Assembly: GCA_030323885.1 (NCBI GenBank)
Contig: CM059190.1
Location: forward strand, 102,656,483 to 102,720,482
Length of the DNA: 64,000 nucleotides
Direction: 5' to 3'
Origin: Branchipolynoe longqiensis
Taxonomy: Eukaryota > Annelida > Polychaeta > Phyllodocida > Polynoidae
The notes under the pieces were generated by a model. That model was not told the origin of the DNA, did no database searches, and saw only the letters and a list, made by a program, of their open reading frames with translations. This document shows, one piece after another, positions 1 through 10,785 of this stretch (positions are counted from its first letter, which is position 1; every line of letters begins with the position of its first letter). The position numbers and the translations under genes were made by a program.

Positions 1-2024
1 GTATCTGTAGCAGTGTGAGGTGCTGCAGTGTGCTTCACCCCATTAGATAAACAACCACTTCCTGTATTTATGTGTAGCAGTGGGCGGTGCTGCAGTGTGC
101 TTCACCCCATCACCCAGCGACAAATAAGGCCCGCTGGCCATGCCACGGTGGGTGGTGAAGCGCCCACTTCCTGTATGTATGTGTAGCAGTGTGAGGTGCT
201 GAAGTGTGCTTCACCCCATTAGATAAACAACCACTTCCTGTAGGTATGTGTAGCAGTGTGAAGTGCTGCAGTGTGCTTCACCCCCTTAGATGAAACACAA
301 CTTCCTGTATGTATGTGTAGCAGTGTGAAGTGCTGCAGTGTGCTTCACCCCCTTAGATGAAACACGACTTCCTGTATGTATGTGTAGCAGTGTGAGGTGT
401 TGCAGTGTGTTTCACCCCCTTAGATGAAACAACCACTTCCTGTATATATGTGTAGCAGTGTGAGGTGCTGCAGTGTGCTTCACCCCATTAGATAAGCAAC
501 CACTTCCGGTATGTATGCGTAGTAGTGTGAAGTGCTGCAGTGTGCTTCACCCCGTTAGGTAAACAACAACTTCCTGTACATATGTGTACCAGTGTGCGGT
601 GCTTCAGTGTGCTTCACCCCATTAGATAAACAACCACTTCCGGTATGTATGTGTAGCAGTGTGAGGTGCTGCAGTGTGCTTCACCCCCTTAGATGAAACA
701 ACCACTTCCTGTATATATGTGTAGCAGTGTGATGTGCTGCAGTGTGCTTCACCCCATTAGATGAAACAACCACTTCCTGTATGTATGTGTAGCAGTGTGA
801 AGTGCTGCAGTGTGCTTCACCCCCTTAGATGAAACACGACTTCCTGTATGTATGTGTAGCAGTGTGAAGTGCTGCAGTGTGCTTCACCCCGTTAGGTAAA
901 CAACCACTTCCTGTATTTATCTGAAGCAGTGTGAGGTGATGCAGTGTGCTTCACCCCATTAGATAAACAACCACTTCCGGTATGTATGTGTAGCAGTGTG
1001 AGGTGCTGCAGTGTCCTTCACCCCATTAGATAAACAACCACTTCCTGTATGCATGTGTAGTAGTGTGAGGTGCTGAAGGGTGCTTCACCCCATTAGATAA
1101 ACAACCACTTCCGGTATGTATGTGTAGCAGTGTGAAGTGCTGCAGTGTGCTTCACCCCCTTAGATAAAACACGACTTCCTGTATGTATGTGCAGCAGTGT
1201 GAAGTGCTGCAGTGTGCTTCACCCCCTTAGATGAAACACGACTTCCTGTATGTATGTGTAGCAGTGTGAGGTGTTGCAGTGTGTTTCACCCCCTTAGATG
1301 AAACAACCACTTCCTGTATGTATGTGTATCAGTGTGAGGTGCTGCAGTGTGCTTCACCCCATTAGATAAACAACCACTTCCGGTATGTATGTGAAGCAGT
1401 GTGAGGTGCTGCAGTGTCCTTCACCCCATTAGATAAACAACCACTTCCGGTATGTATGTGTAGCAGTGTGAGCTGCTGCAGTGTCCTTCACCCCATTAGA
1501 TAAACAACCACTTCCGGTATGTATGTGTAGCAGTGTGAGGTGCTGCAGTGTCCTTCACCCAATTAGATAAACAACCACTTCCGGTATGTATGTGTAGCAG
1601 TGGGCGGTGCTGCAGTGTGCTTCACCCCGTTAGGTAAACAACCACTTCCTGTATTTATCTGAAGCAGTGTGAGGTGATGCAGTGTGCTTCACCCCATTAG
1701 ATAAACAACCACTTCCGGTATGTATGTGTAGCAGTGGGAGGTGCTTCAGTGTGCTTCACCCCATTAGATGAAACAACCACTTCCAGTATCTATGTGTAGC
1801 AGTGTGAGGTGCTGCAGGGTGCTTCACCCCATTAGATAAACAACCACTTCCTGTATGTATGTGTAGCAGTGTGAGGTGCTGCAGTGTGCTTCACCCCATT
1901 AGATGAAACAACCACTTCCAGTATCTATGTGTAGCAGTGTGAGGTGCTGCAGTGTGCTTCCCCCCATTAGATGAAACAACCACTTCCTGTATATACGTGT
2001 AGCAGTGGGCGGTGCTGTGGTGCA
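1..2024. repeat. 67-bp satellite array
   Basis: About 30 imperfect copies of a unit of roughly 67 bp containing CTTCCTGTATGTATGTG, TAGCAGTGTGAGGTGCTGCA and TTCACCCCATTAGATAAAC. The array starts before the window. Units differ by scattered substitutions (ATTAGATAAAC versus CTTAGATGAAAC types), and similar types recur next to each other, which fits local unequal exchange. The short open frame in it is not a gene. Confidence 0.95.
111..160 (+). repeat. left arm of 50-bp inverted repeat bounding the satellite
   Basis: The sequence beginning CACCCAGCGACAAATAAGGC returns as its reverse complement at 2025-2074 with 2 mismatches in 50. It interrupts the satellite, so units lie on both sides of it. 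Confidence 0.9.
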
Positions 2025-2074
2025 CTTCACCACTCACCGTGGCATGGCCAGCGGGCCTGATTTGTCGCTGGGTG
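2025..2074 (-). repeat. right arm of 50-bp inverted repeat
   Basis: Reverse complement of 111-160 (48/50 identical). The satellite ends here and different sequence follows. The pair could be terminal inverted repeats of an element whose interior is the tandem array. Confidence 0.9.
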
Positions 2075-2183
2075 GACGCGAACATTGGTATCTCAGAAGT
2101 GACGTACCAGTGGAAGTGATAGTAGCTTCAGCTGGGACTACAGCGCAGTGAGAGTGGTTTCTACAGTTAGTTGTTATAGTTTT

Positions 2184-2492
2184 ACATCCTGGCAACATCT
2201 AAGGTCATATCAGGATGGCTACCGACTTGTGACACTGCATGCTCATGGAAACTTTATAGTGCTGCCCCAGTGGGAAATCAGTCTGCTGGCACCATGACCT
2301 GATATCCCACTAAGTCACATTATCCTGACACTGTGCTAACCAGTCCTTGCCCTATCCTACTAATGTCGAGCGCCAGGCTAGGAAGCGACAAATATCAATT
2401 TTGTAAGTCATTGGTTTGACTCAACCGGGAACCGAGCTCCCGACCTTCTGCACGCGAGGCCCGCGCTCTACTGATTCGGCACCCACGCCCCG
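2184..2492 (-). mobile_element. SINE-A, full length
   Basis: A tRNA-derived short interspersed element in reverse orientation. The tRNA-like head lies at 2405-2490, with a box-A-like GGCCGAATC region and a box-B-like GTTCGATTCC region, both mutated. It is followed by the conserved body (GCTTCCTAGCCTGG, AAGGACTGGTTAGC, GCAGCACTATAAA, GATATGACCTTAGATGTTGC). About 25 copies or fragments occur in the window. The family name is not recognised with certainty; it resembles the tRNA-headed SINEs with a shared central domain known from invertebrates. Confidence 0.85.
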
Positions 2493-2751
2493 TAGTGGGT
2501 TGGTTCTATGAGAGAGGTCTCTACAGGAGTGTTTTGTGCAGGAGAATACAGCAGGGCTCATACAATGTAACAAAGAGTGGGATCCTTGTAGTCAATCATA
2601 GCCATCTAGGGCAGAAGAGAAATACCTAAGCCGCCCTACTAAAAGTAAGTATGTGCCAATAGGTCTGCTTAGAGATGTGTGAAAACAAAACTAATGCGAC
2701 TTAGATAAATGCATTCACAAATATCATCATTGAATATGAATGACATCAGGT

Positions 2752-2870
2752 GGTCTAGGTGGTTTAATGGTTAATACACTAGACCAGAATGCAAGAGGTG
2801 CGGGTTCAAAACCTGTCATGGGAGTAATATTTCCCATTTTCATCAACTCCCCCCCCCCCCCCCCATGACA
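2752..2870 (+). mobile_element. SINE-Gln, degraded copy
   Basis: A tRNA-Gln-like head (CTAGGTGGTTTAATGGTTA, then GGTTCAAAACC) followed by the family tail TAATATTTCCCATTTTCATC and a poly-C run. Same family as the copies near 7240, 9310, 9660, 43060 and 47345. Confidence 0.75.
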
Positions 2871-3180
2871 GTATTATCTCAGAAATTGGTGGAAAGTCAA
2901 AACTCTGCAACTTTAACTTTGGTGATCAGCCGAAAGCCGCTGTACAGCAAGTAGCGTCTGCCTTCAGCGACCCCTGTGATTGGCGAAACCCTGCCATGTC
3001 CGAACAATTCTTATATGCGCAAACTGTTTTTGTCTCATCCGATTGTGTCACTTCGATGACATGACACCTTCTGTGTCAGGACAATATTGGTCTGGATGTA
3101 GAGTTGTTCTTTGGAGACGGGTACTAATACTATAATTGTTTATCAGTGAACATAGTTCAATGTGGAAGTCACATCTCAAT
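2871..3180. other. no feature recognised
   Basis: Mixed-composition sequence between a SINE and a G-rich repeat. No coding potential or repeat family is apparent. Confidence 0.5.
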
Positions 3181-3204
3181 TGTCCCGGAAGTACCTAATG
3201 GTGT

Positions 3205-3260
3205 GTGTCGTGGGGGTGGTGGGGGTAAGTGGAGGTAAGTGGGGGTGGTGGTGGGGGTAA
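3205..3260. repeat. GGGGTGGT-type G-rich repeat abutting gap
   Basis: Repeated GGGGGTAAGTGG and GTGGTGGGGG motifs run straight into the assembly gap, so the repeat is the likely reason the assembly broke here. Confidence 0.8.
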
Positions 3261-3760
3261 NNNNNNNNNNNNNNNNNNNNNNNNNNNNNNNNNNNNNNNN
3301 NNNNNNNNNNNNNNNNNNNNNNNNNNNNNNNNNNNNNNNNNNNNNNNNNNNNNNNNNNNNNNNNNNNNNNNNNNNNNNNNNNNNNNNNNNNNNNNNNNNN
3401 NNNNNNNNNNNNNNNNNNNNNNNNNNNNNNNNNNNNNNNNNNNNNNNNNNNNNNNNNNNNNNNNNNNNNNNNNNNNNNNNNNNNNNNNNNNNNNNNNNNN
3501 NNNNNNNNNNNNNNNNNNNNNNNNNNNNNNNNNNNNNNNNNNNNNNNNNNNNNNNNNNNNNNNNNNNNNNNNNNNNNNNNNNNNNNNNNNNNNNNNNNNN
3601 NNNNNNNNNNNNNNNNNNNNNNNNNNNNNNNNNNNNNNNNNNNNNNNNNNNNNNNNNNNNNNNNNNNNNNNNNNNNNNNNNNNNNNNNNNNNNNNNNNNN
3701 NNNNNNNNNNNNNNNNNNNNNNNNNNNNNNNNNNNNNNNNNNNNNNNNNNNNNNNNNNNN
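3261..3760. other. assembly gap of 500 N
   Basis: Exactly 500 N. The second gap (40851-41350) has the same length, so both are placeholder gaps of unknown true size. Confidence 1.
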
Positions 3761-3784
3761 TAATTAAGGAACACTAGATTTTAA

Positions 3785-3912
3785 GATTATGTGAAAAATT
3801 GCACCAAAATGTGGGTTGTTGCACCAGAAAACCATGTAAAATATTGCCCTAAAATGGGTGTTGTTCCACCAACCCATGTGAAAAAAATTACCCTAAAATA
3901 GGGGTAGTTTCG
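3785..3912. repeat. degenerate ~51-bp tandem repeat, about 2.5 copies
   Basis: The motif ATGTGAAAAATTGCACC, then AAAATGTGGGTTGTT, recurs with changes at about 3787, 3833 and 3877. Confidence 0.6.
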
Positions 3913-3939
3913 ATCCATATTTGGAAACCCCCTAGCCAA

Positions 3940-4335
3940 TTCCTGGGTGCCCCCTTGCCCCCCCTCTCTTATGCCTCTTTCTTACTGTCTTTCGCCTTCT
4001 CTCCCTCTGCCCCCCCCCCCCTTTTCCTTCGATCCTTCCCCTCCCTCTTACTCCTTCTCTTTCTCCCGCTCTTTCACACTCTCTATCCCATTTTTTACTC
4101 CATGTCCCCACTTTCTCAGCTGCTCTCTTCCTCTCTCTCCCTCTATATCGGCCTCTCCCTACACCTCTCACACCTCCACGTTCGTCTCTTTGCACTCTCT
4201 CTGTCACTCTCTCTCTCCCCGCTCCTCCTTCCTCATTCTATCTTCCTCCCCATCTCGTACCTTCTCTCTCATCTCTCTCTCGTTCTATATATCCCCGTCT
4301 CCATCTTCACCCGCCCCTCTCTCTTGCCCCCTTGG
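3940..4335. repeat. CT-rich low-complexity tract
   Basis: About 400 bp that is almost purely pyrimidine on the plus strand (TCTCCCTC-type). Open frames in it are compositional artefacts. Confidence 0.9.
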
Positions 4336-4339
4336 TCTA

Positions 4340-4464
4340 TTTAGGGAGGTGGTCAATTTAGAGAGTTAGAATATCCTTACAAATTACAATGCAGACCCAA
4401 ATAAAGCGATCGATATAGGGGAGTGGTCGATCTGTGGAGGGGTCGGTATAGAGAGGTTTTACTG
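4340..4464 (+). mobile_element. pogo-type MITE, truncated copy
   Basis: Contains GGTCGATCTGTGGAGG and ends in GAGAGGTTTTACTG followed by TA. The same end occurs at 33434 and 24994. The end consensus CAGTAAAACCTCTCTAA is the classical pogo/Tigger (Tc1-mariner superfamily) terminus, with TA targets. Confidence 0.75.
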
Positions 4465-4544
4465 TATATATATATATATATATGTTAGCTCAGTGTCAGG
4501 ACAATGTGAGTGCGTGGGATATATATATATATATACATATATAG

Positions 4545-4582
<38 letters not shown>
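4464..4582. repeat. AT dinucleotide repeats with a GT run
   Basis: (TA)n tracts at 4465-4485 and 4518-4566, then (GT)n at about 4567-4582. Confidence 0.9.
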
Positions 4583-4584
<2 letters not shown>

Positions 4585-4879
4585 TTATTCATAGCGGTAC
4601 TAACACTTCATCTATTTATTGTTGTTGAAACGAGACACTTGTTGGGACGTGCATAAATTACGCCACATATACGTACCACTTGGGGAAGAATCACACTGCA
4701 CCCAAGTCACACTGCACAAATCCAGAAGGTCGGTGCAGTGTACAAGCAGGGCAGTTGCTCCCCGTGCCTGGCCCGCCCCTCACCTAATTCACTGACGGTT
4801 GAAACCGAAACAATCTCGAAGCGCTATATATACTCCAGAAAATAAAAGATTGGTGAAATTTGTTTAGCTCGTGTTCCCA

Positions 4880-5270
4880 TAATCCGCATAGTCCGATGAA
4901 CGTATCACATTTTGTAAACCTAATCACTTACCTAGATTTGATCCTATATGTTCAACACAGATACTGAAACACTCATTGAACATTGTTTGCAGTTTGTGGG
5001 TTCTGTTATACACCGATACAGTTGAAAATCGGAATATAAGGTCAATGTCCTGAGGCACTCATTGAACATTGTTTGCAGTTTGTGGGTTCTGTTATACACC
5101 GATACAGTTGAAAATCGGTAAATACGGTCAATGTCCAACATTTTGGTGTGCAAACCAAGATTAATTTGCAATGTTTTCTAATGTTTTCACTTCAAATATA
5201 TCAAAGGTAAGCCCTTAAAAGTGAAAACAAGTTCAGAGTAAAGTAGGTTATGATGTTCAGCCGAATATAC
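4880..5270 (+). mobile_element. MITE-D copy with internal 86-bp tandem duplication
   Basis: Starts with GCATAGTCCGATGAA and keeps MITE-D interior motifs (CACTTACCTAGATTTGAT, TTCAAATATATCAAA). Positions 4971-5056 and 5057-5140 are near-identical tandem copies. The right end is eroded. Confidence 0.65.
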
Positions 5271-5318
5271 ACACTCACACATATAAACACACACAAACAC
5301 ACACGCACACATATGATT

Positions 5319-5588
5319 ATGAGCCTGTCTCAAAAGGTGATAAGTTGCAGATAACTCTTTTCTTTGTTTGTCCATTGTAATGATTGACACAAAACAGCAC
5401 AGAAATGGTTACACTGAAAACACAAGGACATTTGCTCCAAATCAATATGTATTCTATTGGGATTATGAAACACCATGTAAAAAAACAAATCAGTTTATCC
5501 TGAGCAAATGCATAAGCAGATAGCATGTTGATCGTTACAATGGACAAAGTTTTGTCCCATACTGCTTAGCACCTTTTGAGAGTCTCAT
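5319..5588. mobile_element. MITE with GTCTCAAAAGGTG ends
   Basis: Inverted termini: ATGAGCCTGTCTCAAAAGGT on the left, and the reverse complement of the right end ATGAGACTCTCAAAAGGTGC. Further in, TTTGTCCATTGTAA is also mirrored on both sides. It is 270 bp long with no coding capacity. The transposon superfamily is not assigned. Confidence 0.65.
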
Positions 5589-5712
5589 ATACATATATAT
5601 GTATACACAGATATACATATACATATATATATACATATATACACATATATATATACATATATATATATATTATATATATACGTGTATATATGTATATATA
5701 CTTGGATATATA
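5588..5712. repeat. (AT)n microsatellite tract
   Basis: Alternating TATA/CATA sequence of about 120 bp. Confidence 0.9.
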
Positions 5713-6100
5713 AATATAAAGACAAATATGGCAGAACAAACCCCCCTCGATTTATGGAAATTTAAAATCAAATTTTTTTTTAAAGTTGTATTTACACCCC
5801 CCCCCCCCTACTCACAAATACATGTTCCACTTAATACGATGTTCTCCCGACTCCTTCCCTCCCAACCCCCACACCGTGACGTAATTTGTACATAACCCCC
5901 TATGTGTGGCAATGGCGCAGACCGCTCAGCGTATTGCGGTGGAGTGCAGCTGAGTCTACCTGTAGAGACTCCCTGACCACATGAAGAGCTAATGAGACAG
6001 GTCACATAAATCAGGCGCCACCTCAGCATTGTGTAGAATACAATGGATGTTTCTCCTAGCCACACACTCCCCCTTGACTGAAGCCACTGCTGATACCCAC

Positions 6101-6460
6101 CACAGGGCCACAGGGCCACAGGGCCACAGGGCCACAGGGCCACAGGGCCACAGGGCCACAGGGCCACAGGGCCACAGGGCCACAGGGCCACAGGGCCACA
6201 GGGCCACACAGTAATAGGGCCACAGTGCCATAGGGCCACACGGCCACACGGTAATAGGGCCACACGGCCATACGGCTACACAGCCACAGGGCCACAAGAC
6301 CATATACCACATGGCTACGGGGCCACAGGGTCACAGGGCTACAGGACCACAGGGCCACAGGGCAATAGGTCCACAGGGCCACACCGCTACACCGCCACGC
6401 CACCACGCCACCACGCCACCACACCGACACACCGCCAATAGGGCCACATCAACATCGGGC
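6101..6460. repeat. 8-bp CCACAGGG minisatellite with degenerate flank
   Basis: Perfect 8-bp repeats at about 6103-6206, continuing as divergent GGCCACACGG and CCACAGGGC variants. It is open in several frames on both strands because of its short unit and lack of stops, which explains the apparent peptides. Confidence 0.95.
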
Positions 6461-6690
6461 CACACGGCAACATGCCACACCACCACACCGCCACACCACC
6501 ACACACCCACACCACCACACCGCCACACCGCCACGATGTCACACTGTCACCCCCCCCCCCCCCCCACAATGTCAGACCGCCACACTGTCACAACGCCACA
6601 CCACCATACCCCCTTCCTTCCTCCTCCCCTTCCTTCCTCCCCCCACCCTCCTCCCCCCTCCCCCCTCCCCCCACCACCCTCCTCCCTTCC
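6460..6690. repeat. CCA- and C-rich low-complexity DNA
   Basis: CACCACACCGCCACA-type repeats pass into poly-C and CCTCC tracts, ending near the inverted hexanucleotide-rich stretch at 6690. Confidence 0.85.
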
Positions 6691-6912
6691 CAGGTGCCAG
6701 ATTTCACATCTATAAACACCCTTTTTTCGTGCTTATGACAGATTTCTTGACCCCGACTTGACCCCGACTTGAAGGCCCCTCCTGCAGGTATAATAACGTG
6801 TTAAGGCCACCGACCAAGTAGACTACTTGGGCCTCATTGATAGGTAAAGAATCCATACTTGTAGACTTGAGCGCTGTGCCGCACTCTACTGGCGGTCGGA
6901 GTATTTAGGGGT

Positions 6913-6936
6913 GGGGGGGGGGGGGGGGGGGGGGGG
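6913..6936. repeat. poly-G run of 24
   Basis: An uninterrupted G homopolymer. Similar poly-C/G runs occur at about 2850, 4012, 6551, 9901, 32622, 44016 and 46290. Confidence 0.95.
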
Positions 6937-7060
6937 CAGGGCTCCCTTAAGTTAAAGCTGTTCTCTTAAAGAAGAATAATCCGATGAAAGCATCAACTTT
7001 CGAATCCAAAAGACTTAGGCAGCTTTGATGCTACATCTTGAGCTCGGAGTCGGATATCGG

Positions 7061-7232
7061 TGACGCAGTGGCCTGATCGGTAGAGTGCAGGCTTCCTGTG
7101 CGAAAGGTCGGGAGTTCGAATCCCAGTCGAATCAAGCAAATGACTTTTAAAATGTATACCTTTCGCTTCCTAGCCTGGCGCTCGACATTACTAGGATAGG
7201 GCAAGGACTGGTTAGCTCAGTGTCAGGGTGAT
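7061..7232 (+). mobile_element. SINE-A, 3' truncated
   Basis: A tRNA-like head (GTGGCCTGATCGGTAGAGTG ... GAGTTCGAATCCCAG), then the body as far as CTCAGTGTCAGG, where a SINE-Gln begins. Confidence 0.85.
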
Positions 7233-7234
7233 TG

Positions 7235-7345
7235 TATCAGGGGGTGTAGGTGGTGTAATGGTTAGCACACTATCCCAGGAATGGCAAGAAGTGTGGGTTC
7301 GAATTTTGCTCTAGGCATAATATTTCCCATTTTCATCATCCATCA
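7235..7345 (+). mobile_element. SINE-Gln
   Basis: tRNA-Gln-like head (GTAGGTGGTGTAATGGTTAG, then GTGGGTTCGAATTTTG) and tail TATTTCCCATTTTCATC. It directly abuts a broken SINE-A. Confidence 0.8.
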
Positions 7346-7424
7346 CGACATTACTATAGCAATGGCATATTGAATTTGGTGTCTATTCGTGCGCAAACAA
7401 TTGTTCAGGATTATATTTTAAATA

Positions 7425-7690
7425 TCTCTAATACTATTAGTAATATTACTAATAAGGATAAGGTTAGTTAATTATTAATCAAATTTACTTTGAACTAAAA
7501 AATACTATTAGTAATAAGTATAAGGTTAGTTAATTATTAATCAAATTTACTTTGAACTAAAAAATACTATTAGTGATAAGTATAACTTTAAGGTTAGTTA
7601 ATTATTAATCAAATTTACTTTGAACTAAAAAATACTATTAGTAATAAGTATAAGGTTAGTTAATTATTATCAAATTTACTTTGAGCTAAA
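7425..7690. repeat. ~62-70-bp AT-rich tandem repeat, about 4 copies
   Basis: The unit contains TACTATTAGTAATAAG, GGTTAGTTAATTATTAATC and AAATTTACTTTGAACTAAA. Confidence 0.9.
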
Positions 7691-7702
7691 AAAGAGTCTG
7701 CT

Positions 7703-7905
7703 ATTAATAGGTTAGGGCAAGGACTGGCTAGCTCAGTGTCAGGACAATGTGACTGCGTGGGTTATTGGGTCATGGTGCCGGTGGCCTGATTTCCCTGTGG
7801 GGCAGCACTATAAAGCTGCCATGAGTGTGCACTGTCACAAGTTGGTACCCATCTTGATATGACCTTAGATGTTGCCAGGATGTAAAACTCCAACAACCAA
7901 TCAAC
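7703..7905 (+). mobile_element. SINE-A, 5' truncated (no tRNA head)
   Basis: Begins at GGTTAGGGCAAGGACTGG and runs to the tail CTCCAACAACCAATCAACC. The missing head is as expected from incomplete reverse transcription. Confidence 0.85.
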
Positions 7906-8019
7906 CAACAAATCAATATATTTAACAAAATATTCGTATTCAAGAAAAACCAACTACATTGCACTTAGATAATGTAACAAGTAGTCTATCATGAGCCCCA
8001 TTACTCCACAGTAGCGGTC

Positions 8020-8692
8020 TCAGCTGCCCCTGTTGATAAGAAGTATCGACAGGTGGCAGCATGACAACAGGAACAATCCTGATGGTGGACTGTTCCACCC
8101 ATGACTAGTGACCATCCCCCATGGGAGGTTACATGTTACCCGACAACTTACTTCTATCCTGACCTTGGCGGAATAAACCACGCAACGATCTGGGATTTGA
8201 AGCAACTTTGACCTTACTTATTTATTAAATCCTGATGGTGGACTGTTCCACCCATGACTAGTGACCATCCCCCATGGGAGGTTACATGTTACCCGCCAAC
8301 TTATCTCTATCCTGACCTTGGCGGAATAAACCACGCAACGATCTGGGATTTGAAGCAACTTTGACCTTACTTATTTATTAAATCCTGATGGTGGACTGTT
8401 CCACCCATGACTAGTGACCATCCCCCATGGGAGGTTACATGTTACCCGACAACTTACTTCTATCCTGACCTTGGCGACATAAACCACGCAACGATCTGGG
8501 ATTTGAAGCAACTTTGACCTTACTTATTTATTAAATCCTGATGGTGGACTGTTCTACCCATGACTAGTGGCCATCCCCCATGGGAGGTTACATGTTACTC
8601 GACAACTCACCTCTATCCTGACCATGGCGGAATAAACCACGCAACGATCTGGGACTTGAAGCAACTTTGACCATACTTATTTATTCACCAGG
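8020..8692. repeat. 153-bp tandem repeat, four copies
   Basis: Copies of AATCCTGATGGTGGACTG start at 8075, 8228, 8381 and 8534, an exact 153-bp spacing. The unit also carries CCCATGGGAGGTTACATG and CTTGGCGGAATAAACCACG. The sequence before the first copy, with the unit, resembles inverted sequence at 13460-13935, so the unit comes from a dispersed repeat (family K). Confidence 0.95.
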
Positions 8693-8721
8693 TGGAGTTG
8701 AACATGGTCTTTCACAATACT

Positions 8722-9210
8722 ATGACTGAGTGGGATATCAGGTTATGATGCTTGCGGTGCATTCTCCCAGTGCGGCAGCACTATAAAGCCTACCATAAGT
8801 GCACACTGTGACAAAGAGGTCGTTATCCTGATATGACTTTCGATATTGCTAGGATCTAAAATCCCAACAAGCAAACGAGGCGCGGTTACCGAAACGATAG
8901 AGCGTAGATCTCCCATGTGGGAGATTGGGAGTTTGATTCCCGGTCGAGTCAAACCAATGACTTACAAAATGTATACTTGTTGCTTCCTAGCCTGGTGCTC
9001 AGCATTAATAGGATAGGGCAAGGACTGGTTAGCTCAGTGTCAGGATAATGTGACTGAGTGGGATATTGGGTCATAGAGCTGGTGGCCTGATTTCCAAGTG
9101 GAGCAGCACTATAAATTCACCATGAGTGCGCACTGTCACATGTCGGTACCCATCCTGATATGACCTTAGATGTTGCCAGGGTGCAAAACTCCAATAACCA
9201 ACCAAGCAAC
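8722..9210 (+). mobile_element. two tandem SINE-A copies
   Basis: A headless copy (8722-8876) is followed at once by a full-length copy (8878-9210). The second has the head TTACCGAAACGATAGAGC and GTTTGATTCCCGGTCGAG and the complete body with a CCAACCAAGC tail. Confidence 0.85.
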
Positions 9211-9244
9211 CCAACAAACAAAATTATTCCTGTTGCTTATAAGT

Positions 9245-9440
9245 TATAGTATTGTAGTAGGCTGCACTGACCTCTCAGGCAAGTGACCACATAGACAGGT
9301 AGGCATGGGTAGTGTGTTGATATCAGGGAGCCTAGGTGGTGTAATGGTTAGCACACTGGCCCGGAATGCAAAGAGATGTGGGTTGGAGTCCTGCTCTAGG
9401 TGCAATATTTCCCATTTTCATCACCCCCATGACACTGGTT
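9245..9440 (+). mobile_element. SINE-Gln with 5' leader
   Basis: A leader (GTAGTAGGCTGCACTGACCT ... GGTAGTGTGTTGATATCAGG), then a tRNA-Gln-like head (CCTAGGTGGTGTAATGGTTA ... GTTGGAGTCCTGCTCTAGG) and the tail TATTTCCCATTTTCATCACC. The same leader precedes the copy at 9585-9770 and is mirrored at 43060-43235 and 47340-47520, so it belongs to the element. Confidence 0.8.
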
Positions 9441-9574
9441 GCAGTGACCATGATCCTGTACAAGCTATATGCTGTATGGTTGTTGAACCTACCCTGTGTA
9501 TGTATGTGTAGGTGCATTGCCTGTATGTATGTAATTGTAAGCATTTAATGACCATTTAAAAGCCGTACAATTCC

Positions 9575-9772
9575 AGGGGGACGAGTGTAGTAGGCTGCAC
9601 TGACCTCTCAGGCAAGTAACCACATAAACAGGTAGGCATGGGTAGTGTGTTGATATCAGGGAGCCTAGGTGGTGTAATAGTTAGCACACTGGCCCGGCAT
9701 GCAAAGAGATGTGGGTTGGAGTCCCGCTCTAGGCGCAATATTTCCCATTTTCATCACCCCCATGACAGTATA
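9575..9772 (+). mobile_element. SINE-Gln, second copy
   Basis: Near-identical to the copy 330 bp upstream, including the leader. It is preceded by CAATTCCAGGGGGACGAG, which is also mirrored beside the 43.1-kb copy. Confidence 0.8.
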
Positions 9773-9990
9773 TATAAGACGCGGATGCGGGTGGGAGCAG
9801 CATTGCAACATAACCCTCTCATCTGCCCACACAGTTCACATACAAGTCTCGATAGGTATTGATTGGCGTCTGCAGCAAACGGTTAGCTCCCATTAAAGAA
9901 CCCCCCCCCCCCCCCTATCAGTGTCGTGGAAACTAATTTGAATATATCACGTGACAAATAAATTCCTGGCCTTGTCATTTATATCTTATA

Positions 9991-10656
9991 CCCCTGTCAC
10001 ACTATGACGTAATGAGCCAACGTGAGCCTAACGTGGTGATATTTCGTCATTACGTTGATGTACGTTGGATTACGTTATGATGACGTCATAATGACGTTAG
10101 AGTGACGTCGAGCTACGTCACATTACGTCGTGTTACGTCAAGTTACGTCGAGGTTTTGGACATGTTCAAAAGTTTCGACGTAGGTCGAACGTAAGGGTTT
10201 ACGTTCGCCGTACGTTCTGTTCACGTTCAGCGAACGTCAATGACGTTAAACGGACGTTATTCCAACGCTCCTCACTACGTTCAACTACGTTCCACTACGT
10301 TGACCCCCATTAAACCAAGTGCAAATGCCCACGGGGCGTAATGGGAACGTCAGGACAACGTCAGGAGAACGTCAGGAGAACGTGCATTCAACGTACGTTC
10401 AACGTCTCATGACTTAGCTAACGTCACGTAACGTTCTTCTGACGATGGAATAACGTTCATAACGTTCCGTCAGCGTCATTACGTTGACCTCTCTCGTCGA
10501 ACGACGGTATCACTACGCTTTACCGACGTTACTCTCTCGTCCACTACGCTGCATCCACGTTCAACTTGTGCCCAAATTTGCATACTACGCCGAGAAGTTC
10601 AACGTTCTTCACGTTCTCCCTACGTTGACGTCGTTACGTCGTAGTGTGACAGCCCC
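9991..10656. mobile_element. ACGT-rich non-autonomous DNA transposon, copy 1
   Basis: Inverted ends CCCCTGTCACACTATGACGT and, from the right, GGGGCTGTCACACTACGACG. The interior holds about 44 ACGT tetranucleotides in 666 bp, mostly as AACGTTC, TACGTTG and GACGTCA. A second copy lies at 23641-24260. The CTGTCACACTA core matches the ends of the Harbinger element at 26470-29917. The 81-residue open frame inside is a by-product of the array. Confidence 0.85.
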
Positions 10657-10785
10657 ATCAGACCGAAAACAAAAGGTTGAAATAGAGAAGATTATTCACA
10701 AACACCTGATTTACCTTTTAAAGTTTTAAATCAAAAGTTGGTGTTTTGTATTATTGTTAATCAAACAGAAATAACCCCAACATGC

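Noticed and set aside
2405..2490. tRNA genes in the SINE heads
   Set aside because: Box A and B are recognisable but stems are broken and each is fused to a conserved SINE body; only 23498-23570 qualifies as a tRNA gene.
6800..6850. 17-bp dyad CCAAGTAGACTACTTGG
   Set aside because: Short and isolated; no context to support a binding site.
10484..10729. 81-residue plus frame
   Set aside because: Lies across the end of the ACGT-rich MITE and repeat-rich flank.
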